A stretch of 64,000 bases of DNA from Rhynchosporium graminicola (taxonomy: Eukaryota; Ascomycota; Leotiomycetes; Helotiales; Ploettnerulaceae): the NCBI GenBank assembly GCA_900074885.1, contig FJUW01000052.1:1-64000 (forward strand), read 5' to 3'. Shown piece after piece: positions 1-13,488 of this stretch (position 1 is its first letter; each line of letters starts with the position of its first letter). The notes below the pieces were generated by a model. That model was given only the letters and a program-made list of their open reading frames with translations, ran no database searches and was not told the DNA's origin. The translations under genes were made by a program, and so were the position numbers.

Positions 1-336
1 GACTGGAGTATGACGACTAGTCAGGTTTAGAGGTCTCTCCCTATTAGTGGAAATACTTACTGCTAAGCGAGATTATACAAGTAGAGTTTAAGGGCCCCTT
101 TTTATATATATACTTCTATTCTCTCTCTACTTCTTCACTCCTTAGTTATAGATTCTCAAGTGATTCTTACTACTTCATATTCATAGTAATATGAGGTCTT
201 ATTACTCAGGTAGTTTTGAGACCTTTCTAGAGCAAGCGTCATATTTACCTCTTTCTATTAGTAAACCGATAGATAAATAGAGATTATAAACCGGTATATT
301 AACTAATACTTTAGACCTTTTATTAATTACTACTAG
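1..336 (+). mobile_element. 5'-side remnant of chromovirus B, left of the nested element A
   Basis: This stretch matches the reverse complement of A's pol region just past A position 2930, for example 241-331 against about 2920-3010. It is therefore the part of B that lies left of the point where A inserted. B runs on the plus strand and continues at 8112. CpA and TpG are nearly absent, so the copy is heavily RIPed and cannot code. The rest of B's 5' half, including its 5' LTR, lies outside the window. Confidence 0.85.
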
Positions 337-604
337 TATAACGACATAAGACTCAAGGCGGTATACAAGTAAGAATAAACAAGTAGGGAGGCTAAGAGCG
401 ATCTTATATAGTCTACTACGAAGGAAATAAAAAGATAAGGAAGGAAGAAGAAGAGAGATAGAGTGTAAGGCACCTTATATATATATGCTAGTACTAGTCC
501 GATACTATACCGGGTCAGATACTAGTTCTGCTAAGATACCTATAAACTTAGGCTCTATTATCTATCCTTCTTCTTATATAATATTCAGGTAAGCTATCGT
601 TATA
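337..604 (-). repeat. 3' LTR of element A (268 bp)
   Basis: The sequence is homologous to 7844-8111, 21854-22121 and the reverse complement of 11152-11419, all exactly 268 bp. Inside the element it is followed by a C-rich run (605-618), the complement of the polypurine tract. It is fully RIPed: positions still TG or CA in the solo LTR at 21854 are TA here. Confidence 0.93.
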
Positions 605-1420
605 TTACCTCCCCCCTAAGAAGAGCTTAACCCTAAGCTAGGAAGGTTATAGTTTATACTAGAATTAGTCTTTATTATAACTATTTTCGTCGATATTCGC
701 GTAATAAGCGCTAGCCGCTCTTTAGTAGTAGTAAATTCTTTATCAGATTCTAACTAGTTACGTTACTATAATAGTACTATATTAATCGTAGCTTCTAAAT
801 TAGGCAGTAAGTAGTATTTACTTTATCTATTTATAGTAGGAGTCGAGTTTAAGTAGGGCGTAAAGTATATAAAGGAAAAGGTTTATTAATATTAGAGCTT
901 TTCCTTTTTAACTGCGATAATTACTTTAACTTATAAGTTTATTCTCCCTAGACTATAATATAGCTCCTAGAGTAAGTATTATTACTAACTACTATAGCAG
1001 TCTACTACAATCTTATATATTAATCGACCTAATTAACTCTTCTCTTAATATAAGTAAGTTTCCTATCTTAGTTCTAGAGATAATTTCAAGTATAATATAA
1101 GGGTTTTATAGATCTATAACGCTAACTCCTATAGTACCTTTACTAGTTCCTACTAGTACTCTTTTAGTAGCGTATTATATATATTACTTACGATATATTC
1201 GCGCTTTCCTTAAGATAAAGTATAATAATACTCCTATTTTAGAACTCTTATACTCGTTTAATAAGCTTAACTCTAAGCTTTATAAGTATTATTTAGTATT
1301 AAAGAGTAGTTATAAGTATATAAGTTATTTAAATATAAATATAGTTATATATACTAACGCGTTATAGTTACCTAACTATATTAATATAGAGTATATTATT
1401 TTATCCGGTTTACTTCCTAG

Positions 1421-2059
1421 CAGCGAAGCTAAAGACGCGGAGCTAAATCGAAGTAGTATTATAGCTACCTATAAAGCTATTAATCAGATCTATTATCTCG
1501 CGAAATCTATTACTCTTACTACTACGTTAGAGATTACTATTATATAATTAGCGAAGACTTAGGCTTTAAGGCGTTCTATAGAGAAAGTATTTAAGGAGTT
1601 AGAGTTTATTAAAGTAGTAAGTTACGATCTTAAACCCTTAGATACTAGTATAATACTAACGCGATATAAGATTTAGATCTTCTAATAATTAATTTAGCGA
1701 AATCTAAGTTAATAGCTAGAATAGCGTTAAAGTAGATAAAAGAGTTAAATAGTATTATATAAGAATTTATAAAGAAAGCTATATTTAAAGCTACGATATC
1801 TAATACTAGAGGAAAAAGGAATTTACTTTCTAGTTCAGAGATAGTATTAGATCTAGATACTCAAAGACACTCTCTAAAGAAGAAAGCCCGTAAGATTAGC
1901 TATTATACTTAGTTTACTACTAAAGCTATATTAGTAGATTTAAGTAAGGAGTTAGATATAATAGTTCCGGTTCTAGATATTCCAGATTTACTAGAAGCTC
2001 CGGAGAACTTAGAGGAGAAAGCTAGTAAAGTAAAAGTAGTTAAAGAAGTAGAGTTTTAG
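1421..2059 (+). pseudogene. Antisense reading frame in the 3' region of element A (RIPed)
   Basis: Between the chromodomain and the 3' LTR of A, the strand opposite to gag-pol reads as protein-like sequence. One frame from about 1421 gives blocks such as NRSSIIATYKAINQIYYLAK and RRSIEKVFKELEFIKVV. After about 1685 a second frame continues with LDTQRHSLKKKARKISYY and LLEAPENLEEKASKVKVVKE, ending at TAG 2057-2059. Nearly all internal stops are TAG or TAA explainable by RIP of CAG, CAA or TGG. The frame switch suggests a former intron or an indel. The same region occurs in B on the minus strand at about 9700-10340. I do not recognise the product. It resembles the antisense ORFs reported in some Ty3/gypsy elements in position only. 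Confidence 0.5.
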
Positions 2060-2179
2060 ATATAGCGTTATTATAAAGTATAATCAGAGGATTATTCCTA
2101 GTAATAAATTCTAATACTAGTAACTATAATAGCTTATTATCCTCTAAGTAACTATAGTTATCTATTCCGTCTTCCTAAG

Positions 2180-2360
2180 CCTTAATCTACTAGTCTAGTT
2201 TACGCGGAAGTCTAGGTTTACTTAGGTTAGTAGCGTAGAAGTCTCTAAGCTTATATAGAGTACTTATTAGGTTAAAAGCGTTATATTAAGTTAAGTCCGG
2301 GTTATAGCCTAGCTAGCTAACTTAATACTTCAGATTACCTCTTAAGAGCTATATAGTAAG
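2180..2360 (-). pseudogene. Chromodomain at the end of pol in element A (RIPed)
   Basis: This is the reverse complement of B 9365-9550, where the decayed frame reads like ...LLRGNLKY-VS-LSYNPDLT-YNASDL... This matches the chromodomain core (KYxVxWxGYxPxxxTWxP) once RIP changes are undone. Such a domain behind integrase defines chromoviruses, which it directs to heterochromatin. It is non-functional here because of stops. Confidence 0.7.
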
Positions 2361-4099
2361 TATATCTTATAACTCCTACTTTTCTTAAGTAGTAATAACC
2401 TCTAGGAGTAAGTTTAGTAACTCCTAGCTTAATAATAAGTCGTCCCGGTCCTTAAAGAGCAATTCGAGAGCGAATATATTATATATAGAAGATCCTAGGG
2501 GTAAATCCAGCTTATAAGAGTATCTAATCTTAGCTAGGACCTAGTATAGTCCTACTTAGAGACTAGATAGCTTCTTACTTAGCTAGTAATTCTTAAGGTT
2601 CCTTATAGAGAGAAATACCTTATCTCTAATTTCCTAGTCGATACTATACCGTTTCAGGTTAGTTATAGCGCTTATCTTATACTAAGTAGCTAGTATATTA
2701 GCTTTTATAACCTCGATAGTAGATTTAGTATATTTAGCTAAGGATTTAGTATCAGTATAATTAAGCTTCTCTTATAGTATCGATCCGGTAAGTTACTTCT
2801 AATCCTAGCTATTCCGTAGTAGTATACTGTATTTAAAGGTATATAGTACTATACCGATAGAGTTATAAAGTAAGGTTACTTAAGCGTAGTCTATTATTAG
2901 TAGTAGTTCACCCTAGTTACTTTAGTAGTAATTAATAAAAGGTCTAAGGCGTTAGTTAATATACTAATTCATAATCTCTATTTATCTATTAGTTTACTAA
3001 TAGAAAGAAGTAGAGAGTTTAACCTTAACTCTAATTATATAGTAAAACTCTTACTAGAAGGATAAGACTAACTAAGCTCCTTAGTCAGATATAATTAACT
3101 TAAGAGTATATCCGAAACGATATATCTATTAAATAAATAATATTACTATCCCGCGGGTATCGATATTATAATAGTATAGTATCGATACGGAGTCCTTTCT
3201 TAAGTAGTCGATAAATACTAATATCTTATTAAATCCTTAATTATCAGGTAAGAAGTCCTTAAAATCTATAACTAAGTACTATATAAAGTAGCTAAGCACC
3301 GGTAATAAGTAGAGGAATCCTTACTATTTCGTTTACTTCAAATAAGAGTACTAATAGGAGCAGTAATTATAAGTATACCGTTTTATATCTAATATAAGTC
3401 CTTTCTAGTAATAATAAGTAGAAATTATTTCGGTAGTCTTATAAGTATTCAGATAAGTAGAGGAAACTTAATCGTAGATTTCGCTAATTAAATAAGTATA
3501 TAGCAAGGTATAGCATTATACGTATAAACGACTATTATAAAGTAATAAACTATCGTTAATAATATAGCTATCTCCTAATATATTCTATTTATTAGAGAAT
3601 AATTCTCAGTTAAATTAATATAGCTTCTCGATCAAATTAAAAGAATTACGTACGAGTTCTGGTAACATATCAGTCCCTAGTAATATTAAGTATATATAAC
3701 TAATTTAATCGATATAATACTTAGCTAGTTCCGTATTAATCCTAGAGTCTAAGTAGTCTAGAAGTAATAAAACCCGAGATCTACTATCCTATTTCTATTA
3801 TTCCTATATCTTTAGATCTTATTCCCTATAGCTAAGGATATTAGCTTTAGCGTTATCTTTACTAAGTATATATATAATTTAAAAGTTAAATTCGGAAAGG
3901 AATTCTATCTATCTAGCTTACTTACTAGTTAGGACCTTAATAGTTATAAAGTATTCTAAGGATCGATAGTCTATATATACGCTAGTATAGTATCGTAGAG
4001 ATATAAGTTCTAGTCTCTATTTCCGGAAAGACTTAATAATAGCGTATAGCTCCTTATTATAGATCTCTTAGTTTAGTTTATATCTATTAAGAATATAAG

Positions 4100-5050
4100 A
4101 GTAGAATCTAATTAGATACTACTAGTTATCTTTATATAATTAGAAGATAACTCTAGCTATTATATTATCAGAAGTATTAGTTTCTAGTTTAGTTTATAAT
4201 TTAAGGTCGAAATAGTATAGTTTCTATACTAATAGTAGCTATTAATATAAATCATTAAAGGACTTCTTATAAATATTAGTGAAATTCTATAGTACTATAA
4301 GCTGAGTAAGTACTAAAAGAGGTTTAGTAATAAGGCCGAAATTCCGAATAAATTAATAGTAGAACTTACAGAATCCTAGGAAAGATTTCATAGCTATTAC
4401 CGTTTCGAGGTACTTCTAGTCTATTAATAGTACTACCTTCTCAGGATCTAGCTTAATTCCGTTAGTAGTAACAATATATCTAAAGTATTTAGTCCGAGTA
4501 ATATAGAATTCGCTTTTCTTAATATCTACCTAAAGTCTAGTATCTATTAAGCGTTATAATACTAATTTAATATATTCCTCATATTCTTAGAGCGTTTCCG
4601 AGTATATAAAGATATTATCTAAATAAGCTATATAGAAATTATCTAAGTAATCTAGTAGTATATTATTTATATATCGCTAGTATATACTAGGTCTATTATA
4701 GAGCCCGAAAGGTAATACTTTATATTTATAAGATCCGAAGCGAGTTCAGAAAGTAATATACTCCTCGGATTCAGAGTCTATATAAATATAGTTAAATATT
4801 ACCTAGATATCTAGTTTAGTAAAGATTACTACTTTAGATATATAAGTTAAGAGCTTATTAATCCTAAGTATTAGGTATAAATCCTTTTAAGTAATTATAT
4901 TAAGCTTATAATAGTTAATACAGAAGCGTAATCCTCTATTAGCCTTTTTAATAAATAATATAAGTAATATAAAAGGACTTTAGCTAGATTCGATAAATCC
5001 TTTATCTAAGTTCTCTATAAGATACTCCTTAGTTACTTATAATTCGTCTA
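4100..5050 (-). pseudogene. Reverse transcriptase region of element A (RIPed)
   Basis: Minus-strand translation of about 4715 down to 4560 gives PFGLYNRPSIYQRYIN, then LLDYLDNFYIAYLDNIFIYS and a leucine-rich tail. This is the Ty3/gypsy RT pattern PFGLxNAPxxFQxxIN...YLDDILIYS. The catalytic aspartates partly read as Asn, as expected from GAT to AAT. RNase H and integrase follow at lower coordinates. Confidence 0.88.
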
Positions 5051-7766
5051 TAGATTACTAATATAAAGGCGAATATACGTTAGGTAATAGTTCTTCTAGA
5101 ATAATTTTATAATCATATAAGCGATATAGCAAAAGAATATTAGAATCCCGCTTAGAAAAAGCTTCCTTAAGGGTATAATACTATTCTGATAGCTTTTTAG
5201 CTACAAGTCGTTCGGTATCGGGATCCTTAGGAGAATCGCTATTTAGATAATCTTATAAGAGGTAGTCTATCTTATAAATACTAGTAAAGAATAATTCAGA
5301 ACCTTTATATTTTATATTAAAGTGAAAAGCTATAGTACTAATTTAGTAAATCAGAACCGGTTTCTAGATCCTTAGAGGTTAAGAGAAGCACTTATAATAA
5401 GGTTTCAGCGTAAGTACTTTTCTTAATAAATTCGGAGCGGAAAGAGGTTCGGATTCCTTAGCGATAAGCGGAAATAAGTTAAAGAGTAAGGATAATACCT
5501 TAATATACTATATCGCTACTATTTAGTATAATTAGTATTAATCTAGCTAGTTTATAGCTAAGTCCCGCGTATTAATATCGATTTAGTAAGATCGATTAAT
5601 ACTAGGTTTATAAAGCAGTAGAGTTATAATTATCTCCTTATTATATCAGAGGGTAGCTAGATAGCATTCCGACTATAGTAGCTTATAATAGAGCGTATCT
5701 AGCTTAACCTGAAATCATTATATCTATTTAATACTAATAATTATATCTTATTATCCTAAATTAAGAAGAATAAAAAGGCAGTTATAAATACGCCTACTAT
5801 TAATAGAAAAGTATAAACATATAAAATAGGTAATATAAGTTCTAATAGACTATTAGAACCCACGTATTAGAATAGAATAGGGCAGTAGCTCGATTTTAAT
5901 ACTAAGGGCCCCCGATAGTCGTCTGATAAGAGTACGATTAATAAATAAATAACTATTCGCTCCGGTATCGATTAAGCTATTTATAGAGACTCCTAGCCCG
6001 TTCATACTAACTATAGTCAAGTATATAAATTACTTACTTCCTATTAGAGAGTTAAGGTCCAGATTAGAAAGATTATACTTATATAGACCTAAGAAAGAGT
6101 TTTTACTTAAGCTTTATTATTTCTCTTTAGTATTAGTCTAGATTCGGAGAGTATATCTTCTACTACTTCCTTAGTTACTTAATCCTCTTCCGGAAATTCG
6201 TCGATTAATTAAACCTTAAGTAAGTTAAGGTAGTTTAGCTTAATATAATTGAGCTATCTATAACTATAATACCTAAAGAGTTCTCCGGTCGAGGTAGTAA
6301 GGCGTTTTAGCGCGGAGGGAGTACTAGCCCGTACCGAGGTAGAAGTACGTACATATAATATAAGAGTAGTTTATCGAGGAGCTAAGCTTAAGGACTAATA
6401 AGAGGTAGAACTAGTAATAGTCGCAGTAATAATAGTAAGCTTATAGTACTATACCTAAGTAATAGCTTTCTCGGGATAAGTATATTCTAAGTTATAGTAA
6501 CGCTTAGTATTAAAAGAAAGTAAAGATCTAACTATAGAAGCGTAGTCCTTATTCCACGTTAGTTTAATAATAAGAGTTAAAGCGCGTAAGGAAAATATAA
6601 TCTTATCTTATATATAGAAGAACTACTCTTTTTTTTTAACTTTACCTTAGATAGTAGTACTTTAAAATCGATTACGAAACTCGGCGAAAGTCTCGTATAT
6701 ATAGCTAAGTTATTATATTTCTAAGTAGTAGAAAGCGTTATAGTAGTCGTCTTCCTCTAAACTAATAAGAAAGTTCTCCTCTAATAAAGAGATTATTTTA
6801 TTACTAGTTTTAAACTTATTAGTAAAGTACTAAGGCGTAAGATACTCTTTAGCTAATCTAGTAACTAGCCCCTATACGAGAACGCGCTAGGAGAAGTCCG
6901 TAGGATAATAGTTAGCGTTTATAGCTAGCTAATCTTATATCGATACTCTCTATTAGAGGAAAGTAAGATCTAATCTATTATCTAAGAGTAGGATCTTCTT
7001 AGTAAGATAAGACTTCCTAGGGCGTAACTCTACTAATTCGGCGCTAGGAGAGGGAGATAGTTTATTAGGAATAGTATTCTCTCTCTCGGTACTACGTATT
7101 AAAATAGAGTTTATTAGGTTATTAAACTCCGCTATACGCGGAGATTATAATATTAGTTCTAATAAGAGAGTCGAAGATAAGCGAGGGACTCTTATAAAGA
7201 ACTTATCTTATACGGAGATTAGTCTATCTATAGTATCTTCTAAAGAGTTATTCTTTTCCTCCTAGTCCGCTAATTATTATAAGAAGGAATAGATCAGGTT
7301 CGAGTCACCTATAGTAATAAGAGTACTTAGTAATTATACTTCTAGTGAATTTCGCTTTTATTTTCCTTTCTCTCTTAGTTAGTACTTCCTTAATAAAGTA
7401 TTAACGTTCTCTAGAGTAAGAGACGTTTAGAGTAAGGAAAGGTATAATAGATTAAGTTCAGAGGTAAAGCAAGAGGATCGCGTTAGGTTCCCCTAGAACT
7501 AGAGGAGTCTCTAGTTTATTAGTTAAGAGCTATAATAATAACTTAAAAAGGGGTATATTAGGGCTATTTCAGCAGTAATACGTAGAGATTAAAGTTCCGG
7601 GGTATTTATTATACTTTCTTCAAAATCTATCTATAATTCCTTTATACTAAGGAGGTTATTAAAGGAGCGTTAGTAAAGACCTCCTCTATTATACTATTTA
7701 CGATAAGCTAAATTAAACCCTGATTAATAGTTATCCGAGAGATCTCTAGTATCTTAGCTATATACG

Positions 7767-9199
7767 AGTAGTTATCGAATAACTAACTTAGTAGTAAGAT
7801 ATTATAGTAAGCTATCTCCGGCTATCTTAATCTTTTTATTTAATATAATAATATAAGACTTAAAGTAGTATATAAGTAAGAATAAACGAGTAGGAAAGCT
7901 AAGAGCGATCTTATATAGTCTACTACGAAGGAAATAAAAAGATAAGAAAAGAAGAAGAAGAGAGATAGAGTATAAGGTACCTTATATATATATACCGGTA
8001 CTAGTCCGATACTATACAAGGTCGGATACTAGTTCTGCCGGGATACCTATGAACTTAGGCCCTGTTATCTATCCTTCTTCTTATATGATATTCAGGTGAG
8101 CTGTCGTCATAACTAGAGTAACTAAGGCGAACTACTACTAATAATAGACTACGCTTAAGTAATCCTATCTTACGATTCTATTAGTATAGCGCTATATACC
8201 CTTAAATATAGTATATTACTACGGAATAGCTAGGACTAGAAGTAACTTACCGGATCGATACTATAAGAGAAGCTTAATTATACTAATACTAAATCCTTAG
8301 CTAAACGTACTAAATCCGCTATCGAGGTTATAAAAGCTAATATACTAGCTACTTAGTATAAGATAAGCGCTATAACTAACCCGAAATAGCGCAGTATTAA
8401 CTAAGAAGTTAGAGATAAGGTATTTCTCTCTATAAGGAACCTTAAGAATTACTAGCTAAGTAAGAAGCTATCTAGTCTCTAANAGTAGTTATCGAATAAC
8501 TAACTTAGTAGTAAGATATTATAGTAAGCTATCTCCGGCTATCTTAATCTTTTTATTTAATATAATAATATAAGACTTAAAGTAGTATATAAGTAAGAAT
8601 AAACGAGTAGGAAAGCTAAGAGCGATCTTATATAGTCTACTACGAAGGAAATAAAAAGATAAGAAAAGAAGAAGAAGAGAGATAGAGTATAAGGTACCTT
8701 ATATATATATACCGGTACTAGTCCGATACTATACAAGGTCGGATACTAGTTCTGCCGGGATACCTATGAACTTAGGCCCTGTTATCTATCCTTCTTCTTA
8801 TATGATATTCAGGTGAGCTGTCGTCATAACTAGAGTAACTAAGGCGAACTACTACTAATAATAGACTACGCTTAAGTAATCCTATCTTACGATTCTATTA
8901 GTATAGCGCTATATACCCTTAAATATAGTATATTACTACGGAATAGCTAGGACTAGAAGTAACTTACCGGATCGATACTATAAGAGAAGCTTAATTATAC
9001 TAATACTAAATCCTTAGCTAAACGTACTAAATCCGCTATCGAGGTTATAAAAGCTAATATACTAGCTACTTAGTATAAGATAAGCGCTATAACTAACCCG
9101 AAATAGCGCAGTATTAACTAAGAAGTTAGAGATAAGGTATTTCTCTCTATAAGGAACCTTAAGAATTACTAGCTAAGTAAGAAGCTATCTAGTCTCTAA
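7767..9199. repeat. Perfect 716-bp direct duplication around an N: probable assembly artefact
   Basis: 7767-8482 and 8484-9199 appear identical base for base when compared line by line, and they are separated by one N at 8483, the only ambiguous base noticed in the window. The block contains the right LTR of A, the target duplication and the first part of B's right half. The second copy would place a stray LTR at 8561-8828. True repeats in this RIPed island differ at many sites, so exact identity points to two overlapping contig ends scaffolded without merging. Confidence 0.9.
7844..8111 (-). repeat. 5' LTR of element A (268 bp)
   Basis: This LTR is alignable end to end with 337-604. It is less mutated: it keeps CCTATGAAC, CCCTGTT, ATATGATATTCAGGTGAGCTG and GTCGTCAT where the left LTR has the TA forms. 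It ends with GTCGTCATA, followed by the target duplication ACTAG. Confidence 0.92.
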
Positions 9200-11419
9200 G
9201 TAGGATTATACTAGGTCTTAGCTAAGATTAGATATTCTTATAAACTAGATTTACCTTTAGGATCTTCTATTTATAATATATTCGCTCCCGAATTACTCTT
9301 TAAGGACTCGGATAACCTATTATTAAGCTAAGAGTTATAAAACCTACCCTCGGAGGTTATTACTACTTAAGAAGAGTAGGAGTTATAAGATATACTTACT
9401 ATATAGCTCCTAAGAGGTAATCTAAAGTATTAAGTTAGCTAACTAAGCTATAACCCGGATCTAACTTAGTATAACGCTTCCGACTTAATAAGTACTCTAT
9501 ATAAGCTTAGAGACTTCTACGCTACTAACCTAAATAAACCTAGACTTCTATATAAACTAGAATAGTAGATTAAGGCCTAGGAAAACAGAATAAATAATTA
9601 TAATTACTTAGAGAATAATAAGCTATTATAGTTACTAGTATTAGAATTTATTACTAAGGATAATCCCCCGATTATACTCTATAATAACGCTATATCTAAA
9701 ACTCTACTTTTTTAACTACTTTTACTTTACTAGCTTTCTCTCTTAAGTTCTCCGGAGCTCTTAGTAATTCTAGAATATCTAGAACTAGAACTATTATATC
9801 TAACTCCTTACTTAGATTTACTAATATAGCTCTAGTAGTAGACTAAGTATAATAGCTAATCCTATAAGGTCTCTTCTTTAGAGAAGATCCGGGAGTATCT
9901 AGATCTAATACTATCTCTGAACTAGAAAGTAAATTCCTCTTTCCTCTAGTATTAGATATTATAGCTTTAAATATAGCTTTCTTTATAAATTCCTATATAA
10001 TACTATTTAACTCCTTTATCTATTTTAACGCTACTTATACTATTAACCTAGACTTCGCTGAATCTACTATTAAAAGATCTAGATCTTATATTATATTAGT
10101 ATTATATTAGTATCTAAGGATTTAAGATCTCTACTTATTACTTTAATAAACTCTAACTTCTTAAATACTTTCTCTATAGAACGCCTTAAAGCTTAAGTCT
10201 CTACTAATTATATAGTAGTAATCTCTAACATAATAGTAAGAGTAGCAGATTTCGTAAGATAATAAATCTGATTAATTACTTTATATATAGCTATAATATT
10301 ACTCCGATTTAGCTCTATATCCTTAGCTTCGCTACTAGGAAGTAAATCGGATAAAATAGTATACTTTATATTAACGTAGTTAAGTAACTATAACGCGTTA
10401 GTATATATAACTGCGTTTATATTTAAGTAACTTATATACTTATAACTACTCTTTAATACTAAATAATACTTATAAAGCTTAGAGTTAAGCTTATTAAATA
10501 AGTATAGGAGTTCTAAAATAGGAGTATTATTATACTTTATCTTAAGGAAAGCGCGAATATATTACAGGTAATATATACGATATACTACTGAAAGAGTACT
10601 AGTAGGAACTAGTAAAGGTACTATAGGAGTTAGCGTTATAGATCTATAAAACCCTTATATTATACTTGAAATTATCTCTAGAACTAAGATAGGAAACTTA
10701 CTTATATTAAGAGAAGAGTTAATTAGGTCGATTAATATATAAGATTGTAGTAGACTGCTATAGTAGTTAGTAATAATACTTACTCTAGGAGCTATATCGT
10801 AGTCTAGGGAGAATAAACTTATAAGTTAAAGTAGTTATTATAGTTAAAAAGGAAAGGCTCTAATATTAATAAACCCCTTCCTTTATATACCTTACGCCTT
10901 ACTTAAACTCGACTCCTACTATAAATAGATAAAGTAAATACCGCCTTACCGCCTGATTTAGAAGCTATAACTAATATAGTATTATTATAGCGATATAACT
11001 AGTCAGAACCTAATAAAGAATTTACTACTACTAAAGAGCGGCTAGCGCCTATTACGCGAATATCGACGAAAATAGTTATAATAAAGACTAATTCTAGTAT
11101 AAACTATAACTTTCCGAGCTTAGGGTTAAGCTCTTCTTAAGGAGGGGGTGATATAACGATAGCTCACCTGAATATTATATAAGAAGAAGAATAAATAATA
11201 AGGCCTAAGTTCATAGGTATCCCGGCAGAACTAGTATCCGACCTAGTATAGTATCGGACTAGTACCGGCATATATATATAAGGTGCCTTACACTCTATCT
11301 CTCTTCTTCTTCTTTCCTTATCTTTTTATTTCCTTTATAGTAAACTATATAAGATCGCTCTTAGCCTCCCTACTCGTTTATTCTTACTTATATACCGCCT
11401 TAAGTCTTATGTCGTTACA
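8112..11419 (+). mobile_element. 3' part of chromovirus B (plus strand), host of element A
   Basis: From 8112 the sequence is the reverse complement of A from about 2930 down to 605, followed by a 268-bp LTR (11152-11419). It covers the end of integrase, the chromodomain (about 9365-9550), the antisense-ORF region and a polypurine tract (about 11139-11150). Together with 1-336 it makes one element split by A. The interval is inflated by the duplicated 716-bp block around the N at 8483. All of it is strongly RIPed. Confidence 0.88.
11152..11419 (+). repeat. 3' LTR of element B (268 bp)
   Basis: This is the reverse complement of the A LTRs. It is preceded by a purine tract AAGGAGGGGGTGATA that would prime plus-strand synthesis, which sets B's orientation. 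It ends GTCGTTACA, keeping the canonical terminal CA that RIP turned to TA in other copies. Confidence 0.9.
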
Positions 11420-12251
11420 GGTAGTAAGAATTCCAAAATACTATCTTATGCCTCTAAGTAGCGATTAATTCGTTATTTCGTTAGGCCGCAGATACTAAGA
11501 GTATCTTCTTAGTATATTTGATTCGTTTGAGAGCTTTAGAGACTTAATTAATCGATATATCGATATCGTAAGCTTCGTAAAGGTAAGTAGTAATCTTATC
11601 TAAGTATAGATCTAGATCTCTCTTTAATAGAGCTATAATATATAGCTCTATATTATTAGTTATTACTAGCTAAGGACCTCTCCGGCGTCGATTTAGAGCC
11701 TTATCTTATTAGATTCGACGATTACGCTAGTAAATTATCTTATATATTATTCTATACTCTCTTGCTAAGGCGCGCAGGTTAAGATTCTCTCCTGAACGTA
11801 GTACTTAATCGATTTAGTATATTTTCTATACTAGCAGATTAGGAGCTATAATATTAATATTATAGTAGACTTAATATATACTCTATAGATTAAGAGCTTC
11901 AAAAAGACGTAGTTTAGAGGCAAATCGGTATAATATTCATAGAGCTTTAGTAGTTTCTAGTTCTGATAATTATAGTATATTAATATTTAGTAGGGTTTAT
12001 ACTAAAAGGCGGTGTACCGGCGTTATTTACTGAAGAATCACGCTAAACCGAAGAATCACTATACTCCGTAAATCCATTCCTCAGACCCCAAGCGTACCAA
12101 TTCCCCACCCCTGCTAGCCCAGCCCAGTCCCCTTCTGCCCCTCACTGCTTCAGCTTAACCTCACCCTGACTGACTTGAAGTTCCACCAACATCACAACCC
12201 ACAACGACTAAGTCCAACAATCAACCACATAATATTCACCGAACCACCAAA
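11420..12251. other. RIPed flank and transition to the gene-rich sequence
   Basis: 11420 to about 12030 stays AT-rich with few CpA/TpG but shows no LTR or recognisable protein, so it is an unidentified old repeat or RIP that spread beyond the element. Normal composition returns by about 12060. The last 200 bases before 12252 form the lumazine synthase promoter and leader, CA-rich in its last part. Confidence 0.6.
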
Positions 12252-13106
<855 letters not shown>

Positions 13107-13488
13107 AAGGTTTGTTGGGGTGTAAATTTTTCTCTGATCAGATTAACGGGTTGGGTATATCAGGGGTGGGTAGCATCAGTAGCATGGCTTGACATTGCGC
13201 TCGAATAGGGAAAACAAAATCAGGAAAAACAAAGAAAGCCAAAAGGATAGTCAGGCTTGATATCTTGAATTATGTTACTACAAGTCCACAACATGTACGA
13301 CTATTATGCATGGCGATCTTATAGGTATCTGTTTGGCAGTGCCAACATGGCGGAAAGAGCTTCGATCCAAGAGTGCTGCTCCAATTCTGTAAACGCCCGC
13401 CTTGATGCCCGAAAATGCAATATATGTAACAGATTTTCGACCTCTCTCGCGACCGTGGTACTCGATCCTATTCACCTGACATGTGCGA
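13107..13488. other. Convergent 3' intergenic region
   Basis: These 382 bases separate the stops of the lumazine synthase gene and the minus-strand gene. They should hold both 3' UTRs. I see no further gene; ORFs here overlap in several frames with no family resemblance. Confidence 0.6.

Larger units (their letters stand above)
337..8111 (-). mobile_element. Element A: full-length RIPed Ty3/gypsy chromovirus (LTR retrotransposon)
   Basis: Two 268-bp LTRs (337-604 and 7844-8111) have matching termini that derive from a TG...CA form, and they are flanked by the 5-bp target duplication ACTAG (332-336 and 8112-8116). On the minus strand, de-RIPed reading of about 4715-4600 gives Ty3/gypsy reverse transcriptase: a PFGL block, then QRYIN, then the YLDD-type catalytic box. 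A zinc-knuckle-like remnant lies near 6290-6230. Integrase and a chromodomain follow towards 2180. A purine tract (the complement of 605-620) lies against the left LTR, which is therefore the 3' LTR. Stops occur throughout, mostly TAG or TAA where CAG, CAA or TGG is expected, so the element is dead. It sits inside a second copy of the same family. Confidence 0.93.

Noticed and set aside
8112..9199. A biological tandem duplication of LTR plus flank
   Set aside because: The copies are identical over 716 bp in a RIPed island and joined by an N, which fits an assembly artefact far better.
11283..11468. 61-codon frame within the B 3' LTR and its flank
   Set aside because: It lies mostly inside an LTR and reads as low-complexity hydrophobic text.
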